Shown: piece by piece, positions 8,053-13,192 of the stretch
Layout: every line of letters starts with the position of its first letter
How positions within the stretch are numbered: the first letter of the stretch is position 1
Source of the DNA: Candidatus Zixiibacteriota bacterium
GTDB taxonomy: Bacteria > Zixibacteria > MSB-5A5 > GN15 > JACZUZ01
Assembly: GCA_022563625.1 (NCBI GenBank)
Contig: JADFNA010000009.1
Location: 1-13,192 of the forward strand
Reading direction: 5' to 3'
Length of the DNA: 13,192 nt
Program-made: the position numbers and the translations under genes
Notes under the pieces: generated by a model
Database searches by the model: none
Seen by the model: the letters and a program-made list of their open reading frames with translations, nothing else
What the model was told of the DNA's origin: nothing

Positions 8053-9345
8053 TTATTCTTCCCAGACGGGGCGGGCCACTTTGCCGACAAACATCACTGC
8101 GCCGGATTCCTTCTCCGATATGACAAACACAAACGGTCGGTTGCAGTCTATAAAAGGAGGAAGCGAAGTTGGTCCCCCTATGACCGTAACCGCCGCGGCC
8201 TCGGTACCCTTTTCGTCCACCTGAACAAATGTCTTGTGAATCACGGTGTCGATCCAGACTCCACCGCCTTCAAACATGTTGCTGAAGTCGGCTGCCCCCG
8301 ACTGAAAGGCGATATTCATCCCCATAGAGGCCAGAATGTCATCAAGCGCCACTTCATAGCCAAACTTGAACCTGGGCAGTTTCGCTTTAAAACGTCCTGA
8401 CAAAAACTCGGATCGCCATTGGTCCCATTTTTCAACGGTAAATTGCGAAATGAACTGTGTTACAGGTAGTGATGTATCCGGCAGAAAGACTGTCATCCTG
8501 AACCAGCGGTCACCATAAGGGAGTGAAAAGGCCGTGAATTCGTTGTCTTTGACGAGATACGTCACGTCCGGATCGAATCGACCGCTGTCGTCCCGGCGTG
8601 TCCAACTATCGAGCCACATGAAGTCGGCGCTCATGGCGCTGCCATCAGCAAGGTGGAAGGTATCTGCGCGTGTTAGTCTGGTGTCGAAAGGAACGGTCCA
8701 GTCTGCCTTGAAGTAGACGGCGTTAGCGAGTATGTAAACCCAGCTTGGATCGAGCGGAGATTCGAACACCTTCTTGATCTTGCCGTTGGTATTCTCGGAC
8801 ACCCAACTGTTTATTGTGTCGACCGACGACGGATCGGTGAAATCCAGGCCGGAGACCCTGGCGCCAAAAAAAGTCCGGACGATATCAGCGAATTCCGGCA
8901 CAAGCGTTAATCGTGTCGAGTGCCAGACGGCGTTAGCTATGGTGATCGTGACTGTTTGGTCGGCGTTTGTGAGGACGTCGGTCAGGCCTGCGAACGACTC
9001 ATTTACTTGATTGGTTGTTAGATCACCGATTTTGAGAGTTGCGGAAATGGAGTCACGCGTGTCTCCCGCTGCGCCGTTATAGGCCATTGCCAGCGCGTAC
9101 GCCGCCGACATGGGCGAAATGAAGAGGTTGGAGTCGGCCGGTGTCACTGCGGCAATCTTTTCGAAAAGGTCGAATGTGAATTCGTTCGTCGCGGTAACTA
9201 GCCGCCGCTCCGTCGCTGTCAACTCGGATGGTAAACGAATCGGGCTTGGATCGCTGGGCTCGGTGGGCTCGGTCAAACTGGAACAGTGCATTAAAAGGCA
9301 GCAGACAACAATCGACGCCGTAAGAGAAATCCGGTTACAACTCAT
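8053..9345 (-). CDS. Serpin-family protease inhibitor, secreted/putative lipoprotein
   Basis: A 430-residue serpin, which traps target proteases by swinging its cleaved reactive loop into a beta-sheet. Residues 1-20 form an export signal; Cys21 (LMHC, then SSLTEPTEPSDPSP) may be lipidated, though His at -1 makes the lipobox atypical. The serpin body begins near residue 45 (NEFTFDLFEKIA, NLFISPMSAAYALAMAYNGA) and ends with FIDCNRPFVFVI and GAVMFVGKVARP. The hinge EKGTEAAAVT (from 378) has the small residues needed for loop insertion, so it should be inhibitory. Aligned to alpha-1-antitrypsin from the C-terminal side, P1-P1' would be Thr393-Ser394; the loop seems one residue shorter. The ATG at 9345 is chosen for its GAGG 5 bases upstream; a TTG at 9363 is upstream of that site. 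It is transcribed alone from the promoter near 9490. Confidence 0.93.
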   Translation of the reverse strand: MSCNRISLTASIVVCCLLMHCSSLTEPTEPSDPSPIRLPSELTATERRLVTATNEFTFDLFEKIAAVTPADSNLFISPMSAAYALAMAYNGAAGDTRDSISATLKIGDLTTNQVNESFAGLTDVLTNADQTVTITIANAVWHSTRLTLVPEFADIVRTFFGARVSGLDFTDPSSVDTINSWVSENTNGKIKKVFESPLDPSWVYILANAVYFKADWTVPFDTRLTRADTFHLADGSAMSADFMWLDSWTRRDDSGRFDPDVTYLVKDNEFTAFSLPYGDRWFRMTVFLPDTSLPVTQFISQFTVEKWDQWRSEFLSGRFKAKLPRFKFGYEVALDDILASMGMNIAFQSGAADFSNMFEGGGVWIDTVIHKTFVQVDEKGTEAAAVTVIGGPTSLPPFIDCNRPFVFVISEKESGAVMFVGKVARPVWEE

Positions 9346-9473
9346 AGTGTCCTCGTTCTGCAAGAGATTTGATCAACACAGGCTAACTGATATACCTGGA
9401 CATGTGGGTGGCTCACACTGTGCTTTCCCATATGAAGGTTTCAATAACACGATTTATACCTTTCTGTATTATG

Positions 9474-9502
9474 AATATATAAAAACCTGGTCGAATGGTC
9501 AA
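9474..9502 (-). promoter_or_regulatory. Sigma70-type promoter of the serpin gene
   Basis: On the - strand TTGACC (9502-9497) and TATATT (9479-9474) are separated by exactly 17 bases; each hexamer matches the housekeeping consensus at five of six positions. Transcription would begin near 9467 and give a leader of roughly 120 bases before the serpin ATG at 9345. The surrounding sequence is AT-rich, unlike its neighbours. Confidence 0.55.
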
Positions 9503-9564
9503 CAGGAAATCGCCACGAGCGTGTCACGCATGCCAGGGTCGGGTGGCCTGCCTCTATGGGACCT

Positions 9565-9712
9565 GTTGAAAAATCCCTTAATAGTCTTTGCGAGGAGTCC
9601 GCCGCAGGCGGCCGGCGCGGCCCGACACTTCTCTCGGGGGAAAGCATCAAGTCTCACGACGGCAGAGGACGCCGTCGAAGGACCTGACGCAACTGAAATA
9701 GGGTTTATCAAC
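9565..9712. repeat. MITE-like / dispersed repeat element
   Basis: This ~148-bp stretch is bounded by imperfect inverted ends: GTTGAAAAATCCCT on the left and, read from the other strand, GTTGATAAA-CCCT on the right (12 of 14 positions agree with one gap). Inside are a GC-rich word TGCGAGGAGTCCGCCGCAGGCGG and a 7-bp-stem hairpin (9657-9677, CGACGGC/GCCGTCG). A related word CCGCCGCAGAGCGG follows outside at 9733-9746. No target-site duplication is obvious and no protein is encoded. GCGAGGAG plus CCGCCGCAGGCGG words are, as I recall, typical of scattered intergenic repeats in environmental bacteria. Together with the AT-rich promoter region it fills the 457-bp gap 9346-9802. Confidence 0.4.
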
Positions 9713-9802
9713 ACGCCCAGAGGGCTAGAAACCCGCCGCAGAGCGGACGAGCCGCCAGACCTTTCGATATCGCACAGGACGAGTTGGGACACTGGCCGTT
9801 CA

Positions 9803-10630
9803 CTAAGCGCCTTCAATAGCATATAGCTTGCTTCGCACATCCCAGATTCCTACTCCTGAAAGAAGGGCGAGGTTTACGAATAATAGCGGTGCAAAAATGG
9901 GAGCAGCTGTTACAAGATTTCGGATAAATGAAGGCTCCGCCCCGCTGGATACCGCCATCCCGTGAAAATAGAAACCGAGCGCTCCGACAATCATCTGAAG
10001 CGCCAGAACGACAAGGGTGACATCAAGAAACCTCCGCGACACGCTTCCAAAAAATGTAACTAACAAGAATCCAATAGCTATCGCGCTGCTGATAACAGGA
10101 ATCCACTCTGCCCAGTAAAAAAATCCGTTCTGGGCATGATCCAATAGCGCCAGCGCGAAGTTGCCGACAAATCCGCCGAGACCAAAAAATATCAGCCATC
10201 TCCCCCATTCCATTTTTTCGACAGCAATGCTTCTATTTAACAAAAGTAAAAATCCCAGCCCACAGTAGGCCAGCGGGGCAGCGAAAGGAGCTGCGTAAAC
10301 GAGGCTTCGTATAGTCTGCGCTTCAAAAAAGGAGCTGTTCAGATGAAAGATAGCGCCCGCAATGCCGATTGCGATGGAACCGTACCCGACAACGAGGCCG
10401 TTTACCCGCACCCTATGCTCTCTTCTCCGCCAGTTAAGCGCCAATTCGATACACAGAGGAACCGGCGCTGCAATTGAAAAATAAAATGGAATCCATTCGG
10501 CCGGGTGATGGAATGAATTGACGGAATGAGCGATAAAAATATCCAGCGCCAAAAACCCAATATTGACAATGATAAAAACTTCAATGACGAGCAAAAATGA
10601 TATTGCCCTGGAATTAGGATTATCCTTCAT
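9803..10630 (-). CDS. 8-TM membrane protein of two 4-TM repeats, cytochrome partner
   Basis: I do not recognise this 275-residue integral membrane protein. It shows about eight helices (roughly 10-36, 48-66, 76-98, 108-132, 144-166, 177-197, 203-225, 237-262). Its halves are repeats. HSVNSFHHPAEWIP (35-48) matches HAQNGFFYWAEWIP (165-178) without gaps, His96 (AIFHLN) matches His223 (FYFHGM), and IRSLVYAAPFAAPL (107-120) matches IRNLVTAAPIFAPL (236-249). Basic loops (WRRREHRVR, SVSRRF) imply N-in/C-in topology, which puts the shared His, Glu-Trp and Arg residues on the periplasmic face. It starts 7 bp after the stop of the octahaem cytochrome gene with no separate Shine-Dalgarno, so the two are probably translationally coupled. 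Inference: a membrane electron-transfer or quinone-handling partner of that cytochrome, perhaps binding haem b through the paired histidines. This is unproven. Confidence 0.75.
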   Translation of the reverse strand: MKDNPNSRAISFLLVIEVFIIVNIGFLALDIFIAHSVNSFHHPAEWIPFYFSIAAPVPLCIELALNWRRREHRVRVNGLVVGYGSIAIGIAGAIFHLNSSFFEAQTIRSLVYAAPFAAPLAYCGLGFLLLLNRSIAVEKMEWGRWLIFFGLGGFVGNFALALLDHAQNGFFYWAEWIPVISSAIAIGFLLVTFFGSVSRRFLDVTLVVLALQMIVGALGFYFHGMAVSSGAEPSFIRNLVTAAPIFAPLLFVNLALLSGVGIWDVRSKLYAIEGA

Positions 10631-10637
10631 AAATGAT

Positions 10638-11861
10638 CTAATCAGCGCGGAGTTCGCGGGCCATATCTTTCATTTCAACTATGTGAAGCAATAATTCGTA
10701 GTTGCCATGCCACTGCACGAAATCGGCGCCTCCCATGAAAGCGCCGTGCTTGGCGGTCCTTCCATAATAATGCCACATATCAAAAGCCAAGAATTCGATT
10801 GGTTCGTCGAATGGCTCGGGAGTCAACAGGCCTTCCTGGCGAAGTTCAGCAACGAGATCGAGGGCTTCCTGCACTTTCTTGTTGGTTGAATGAAGTACAA
10901 CTTCTGCTTCCTCGTAGAACTTTTCCACCTGCGGCTTCGCGTGACACTTCAGGCAAATATTTTTCATCGCCTCCTGCCCCATTATGTAGTTAGGGCGTTT
11001 CTTGGAGATTGCAGAAAACAACCACCAGGAAAGACGCTCAGTAACATCGTGCGTAACATTCATCCCCTCCAGGCCGCTCATATGGCAGGTTGCACATGTT
11101 GGCACAGACATGTCGCGGGTAGTCAGATTCTTTGGGGAAGCGTTAAGATTCAAAATTGATCGTTGCAAATTGAAGAGCACGCCGTGCTTAGATTCGTTGT
11201 AGATTTCGAGTTGGGAATGGTCCGGCCCCATGTGGCATTGACCACAGGTTTCCGGCTGGCGCGCCAGGGCAATTGATGTTGAATGCCGGGCGTGACAATG
11301 TGTGCAACTGCCTATGCTGCCGTCGGTATTTGGTTTGCCGATTGCATGACAGGACTCGCAGCCTAATTCCAAAACCCCTTCCCATTGGGCGATTGTCAGT
11401 TCATTCGGTGGACGCTTGACCGCTCCTTCGTGGTACTTCTCCGAAAACGCGATTTGTTCCGGTGTGAATGCTTCTTCCCCCCTGACGGCAGCCCAGGCCG
11501 GAGCTGCGTGGCGGCTCTTGAGAAACTGGTCGTATTCGGTAGAGTGGCATTGGGCGCAATTCAAGGCGGTCAGCGTTTTTGCCAGAGTGAATCCGTTGTG
11601 TGTAAATTGTTCTTGTCCAGCCTGCGGATAATGGCAATCATAACATGTAATACCGGCTCTGGCATGAGCGCTCATTGAGAATTGGTGGACAATTGCCGAT
11701 GTTTCCTTGCTGTGGCATCCCGCGCACTTTCCACTGGCGCGGACATATTCCGGCGCTGGTTGTGCTGTTTCAATTGGTGGGCGGGCCCGGTTAATTAGGA
11801 TTGCCGCCACTATCAGAGCGGTTCCAATAAATACAGCTATAAAGACACTTCGAAAAGTCAT
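10638..11861 (-). CDS. Octahaem cytochrome c, hydroxylamine oxidoreductase (HAO)-like
   Basis: A 407-residue periplasmic multihaem cytochrome. Eight CxxCH haem sites occur at 46-50, 73-77, 102-106, 168-172, 186-190, 206-210, 256-260 and 303-307. Residues 6-24 form one membrane helix with no clear cleavage site, so it is probably anchored and faces the periplasm. The C-terminal segment with HGAFMGGADFVQWHG (372-386) resembles the HAO/octahaem nitrogen-cycle cytochromes, whose members oxidise hydroxylamine or reduce nitrite or hydroxylamine. In that family the fourth haem is catalytic, here CESCH. It is shorter than nitrifier HAO (about 570 residues). Whether the Tyr that cross-links haem P460 is present cannot be settled without alignment. 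The ATG at 11861 is chosen because GGAGGTG lies 9 bases upstream; a TTG at 11906 would lie before that site. It heads a two-gene operon with the 8-TM protein. Confidence 0.88.
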   Translation of the reverse strand: MTFRSVFIAVFIGTALIVAAILINRARPPIETAQPAPEYVRASGKCAGCHSKETSAIVHQFSMSAHARAGITCYDCHYPQAGQEQFTHNGFTLAKTLTALNCAQCHSTEYDQFLKSRHAAPAWAAVRGEEAFTPEQIAFSEKYHEGAVKRPPNELTIAQWEGVLELGCESCHAIGKPNTDGSIGSCTHCHARHSTSIALARQPETCGQCHMGPDHSQLEIYNESKHGVLFNLQRSILNLNASPKNLTTRDMSVPTCATCHMSGLEGMNVTHDVTERLSWWLFSAISKKRPNYIMGQEAMKNICLKCHAKPQVEKFYEEAEVVLHSTNKKVQEALDLVAELRQEGLLTPEPFDEPIEFLAFDMWHYYGRTAKHGAFMGGADFVQWHGNYELLLHIVEMKDMARELRAD

Positions 11862-11957
11862 ATCTTGCTTCACCTCCAAAATGCGATACCAGCGGGCGAC
11901 ATCCAATTAATGGCAAAATTATTCACAAGTATTGCTAATACTAATAGGTTAGTTATT

Positions 11958-11984
11958 GTATGTCGGCAAACAAAGTGGACATAC
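11958..11984. promoter_or_regulatory. Candidate operator dyad upstream of the cytochrome operon
   Basis: GTATGTC (11958-11964) and GACATAC (11978-11984) are perfect inverted copies with a 13-base spacer, so the half-site centres are 20 bp apart, about two helical turns. It lies about 97-123 bases before the cytochrome ATG, inside the AT-rich promoter region. That suits binding by a dimeric regulator. It is not the FNR/CRP (TTGAT-N4-ATCAA) pattern, and the regulator is unknown. Confidence 0.4.
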
Positions 11985-12129
11985 TATCGGTATAAAGTAG
12001 TCTACATATGTTTGCGATGCAACAGTTTTCTACCAAGCCCCCATTAGTCGTAACACTTTCTAAGTTAGCTCCACCATCGACACAGTCAAGCGAATACATG
12101 CTATTCCTGTGACGCCCCGGCCGTCGCGG

Positions 12130-12147
12130 CCCGGACATTTGTCCGGG
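12130..12147. repeat. Perfect inverted repeat, hairpin
   Basis: CCCGGACA-TT-TGTCCGGG is a perfect 8-bp stem with a 2-base centre, which as RNA would need a slightly larger loop. On the + side it is followed by TTTCATT and on the - side by GC-rich sequence. The hydrolase gene ends about 285 bases away on the - strand, so a terminator role is doubtful. Confidence 0.45.
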
Positions 12148-12431
12148 TTTCATTCGTGCGGGTTGTGGAGCCTCCGGTTTGCCCCATTCCCGCCTGAGTC
12201 TGCCTATTCACCAAGAAAGCTACAAAACCACACCAGATACACCTGCGAGACATATATGATGAAGAAAGAACTCACAAGCGCCCACAAACACCCTCACTAC
12301 ACCTGCATCCACCACCGTGGAGAGACAACCACACCTCAAAATAATCGAAATATAGAAAACGAACCCAATTTGCCGGAAGGTTTTGCCCCGCTACAATGTA
12401 CGCGCGACTATCTCAATCGAGTGTGACAGCC

Positions 12432-13091
12432 TCAGACGCTGCTGTCTTGCAGTTGCAGCAAAAACGGATTGGTCATGCGTTCACGGCCGACAGTTGTCGC
12501 CGGGCCGTGACCGGGATAGAGAAAGATTTCATCGGGAAGGGTCAGGATTTTTTCGGCGAGGGTACGCATCATTGTCTCATGATCTGCGCCGGGCAGGTCA
12601 GTGCGGCCGATTGAACCCATGAACACAACATCTCCGCAGAACATAATCTTGTCATGCAAGTAACAAATTGAGGCCGGCGAATGTCCGGGTGTCAAGAGAA
12701 TGCTAAAATCAAAACCGGCGATAGTCAGGCTGTCACTGTCATTCAGCAAGTGGTCAGCCGGAGGCGACACTACATGTTCTCCATGCGCTGCGGACAGGTT
12801 TTTGAGCGGATCAGTGAGCAGTTCCTGCTCTCCGTCTCCAATATAAATCGGCAGCTCGAAGCGCTCCTTAATTTCCGCAACGGCGCCGATATGATCTGAG
12901 TGGCCGTGCGTCAGGAGAATTGCTTCCAGCGTAATCCCCAGACTTTCGATACGTGAAATCAGCCTCGGCGCTTCCGCGCCGGGATCGAGGGATCGATCTC
13001 GTTTCTCAAGCGCGCGCTTGGTCTGGCGCGCTGCTTCAACAAGGGATGGGAGCACTTCGTCGCGACGGTGGGAGCGACCGTCTTTGCGCAC
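12432..13091 (-). CDS. Metallo-beta-lactamase-fold hydrolase (glyoxalase II-like), 5'-truncated
   Basis: A zinc hydrolase of the YcbL/GloB-like type, which typically cleaves thioesters such as S-lactoylglutathione in the cytoplasm; the substrate here is unproven. Metal ligands are complete: THGHSDH (His62, His64, Asp66, His67), His137 in TPGHSPAS, Asp154 in FCGDVVF and His195 in YPGHGPAT. The family text GSIGRTDLPGAD and the final NPFL are present. Family similarity begins at DPGAEAPRL (Asp36, near base 12986). The ~35 residues before it, up to the ATG at 13091, are the antisense of a transposase end and do not resemble the expected first beta strands (usually reading like NCYLV...IDPG). About 30 native N-terminal residues are therefore missing, and the start coordinate is only the end of the open frame. 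Confidence 0.85.
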   Translation of the reverse strand: MRKDGRSHRRDEVLPSLVEAARQTKRALEKRDRSLDPGAEAPRLISRIESLGITLEAILLTHGHSDHIGAVAEIKERFELPIYIGDGEQELLTDPLKNLSAAHGEHVVSPPADHLLNDSDSLTIAGFDFSILLTPGHSPASICYLHDKIMFCGDVVFMGSIGRTDLPGADHETMMRTLAEKILTLPDEIFLYPGHGPATTVGRERMTNPFLLQLQDSSV

Positions 13092-13118
13092 AACCTGCTC
13101 AGCCTGGCTCGATGTTGA
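12990..13118 (+). pseudogene. IS transposase, C-terminal fragment
   Basis: On the + strand a short frame reads SFLKRALGLARCFNKGW (13000-13049) and then FVATVGATVFAHNLLSLARC, ending at a TGA (13116-13118). This pattern, a FLKR...GL.RC..KG element followed by a hydrophobic NL..LAR tail, matches the C-terminal end of DDE-type transposases of the IS5/ISNCY kind. Everything upstream (DDE core, N-terminus) is replaced by the hydrolase gene. The flank is more GC-rich than the rest of the window. The 74 bases after the stop may be the IS end, but no inverted repeat can be identified. Family assignment is from recall. Confidence 0.6.
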
Positions 13119-13192
13119 CGTCGGCTCCCGCCAAGCCCGATCGTTCTCTGCCCGTTCAAGCAGCGGTCGAGATCTGCCCGCGCGTCCTTTCC

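Larger units (their letters stand above)
11862..12431. promoter_or_regulatory. Gene-free region upstream of cytochrome operon
   Basis: This 570-bp gap holds the cytochrome leader with its GGAGGTG site, an AT-rich segment (11900-12010) that should contain the promoter, a dyad at 11958-11984, a perfect hairpin at 12130-12147, and an unusual A+C-rich tract from about 12215 to 12360. A possible promoter on the - strand is TTGCCG with TATTAG 17 bases on (about 11969 to 11941), but it matches consensus poorly. I find no convincing gene. Confidence 0.45.

Noticed and set aside
9110..9826. Long + strand open frame (238 codons) across the serpin 5' end and its upstream gap
   Set aside because: Its first part is antisense to the serpin, and the rest runs through the promoter and repeat region. 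The protein has no domain-like pattern and no ribosome site.
12130..12147. Perfect hairpin considered as a rho-independent terminator of the hydrolase gene
   Set aside because: It lies about 285 bases past the stop, and on the coding strand is followed by GC-rich sequence, not a T-run.
12256..12426. Small + strand frame starting MMKKELTS, ending 5 bases from the hydrolase stop
   Set aside because: No good Shine-Dalgarno, odd His/Thr/Asn-rich composition driven by the A+C bias, and no recognisable family. A longer frame from 12109 is equally unconvincing.
1..13192. CRISPR array, tRNA or rRNA genes
   Set aside because: No regularly spaced repeats and no cloverleaf or rRNA-like segments were seen on either strand.

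Overview
The window looks like a piece, and probably a whole contig, of an uncultured Gram-negative (two-membrane) bacterium of middling GC. The envelope genes point to this: an MsbA-like exporter half, an outer-membrane barrel of the DUF5916 type, lipoprotein signals and a membrane-anchored periplasmic multihaem cytochrome. The gene mix (DUF5916, serpin, HAO-like cytochrome) suggests an FCB-group lineage such as candidate Zixibacteria. That placement is inference, since no ribosomal or other marker gene is present.

Left end (1-4845). The first ~270 bases encode an internal piece of a DNA cytosine-5 methyltransferase (+). It is fused head-on to a truncated ABC exporter (-). Then come four same-strand, closely spaced genes read right to left: glutamate dehydrogenase, a site-2-type (M50) membrane protease, a lipoprotein, and the broken exporter, plausibly one operon. 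Upstream of them lies a 3-methyladenine DNA glycosylase gene on the same strand, after a 223-bp gap that carries short tandem duplications.

Middle (4846-9802). A 357-bp divergent gap leads to a large secreted CBM9-like/DUF5916 outer-membrane protein (+). This converges on a secreted or lipoprotein serpin (-). Between the two lie a two-way hairpin terminator and a second GC-rich palindrome. The serpin has a good Shine-Dalgarno and a near-consensus sigma70-type promoter. Upstream of it is a gene-free stretch holding a ~150-bp MITE-like or repeat element.

Right part (9803-12431). A two-gene operon (-) encodes an eight-haem, HAO-like cytochrome c with an N-terminal membrane anchor. It is followed 7 bp later by an 8-TM protein made of two copies of a 4-TM module, with matching His, Glu-Trp and Arg residues predicted on the periplasmic side. 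HAO-like cytochromes are known to be encoded beside NapC/CycX-type quinol oxidases. Here the partner is a membrane protein I do not recognise, which makes this the best candidate for an undescribed redox system.

Right end (12432-13192). A metallo-beta-lactamase-fold hydrolase lacks its first ~30 residues because it is joined to the C-terminal end of an IS transposase on the opposite strand. Both window ends therefore show the same thing, two unrelated half-genes joined. This fits chimeric assembly ends or real rearrangements. No tRNA, rRNA or CRISPR array was seen.
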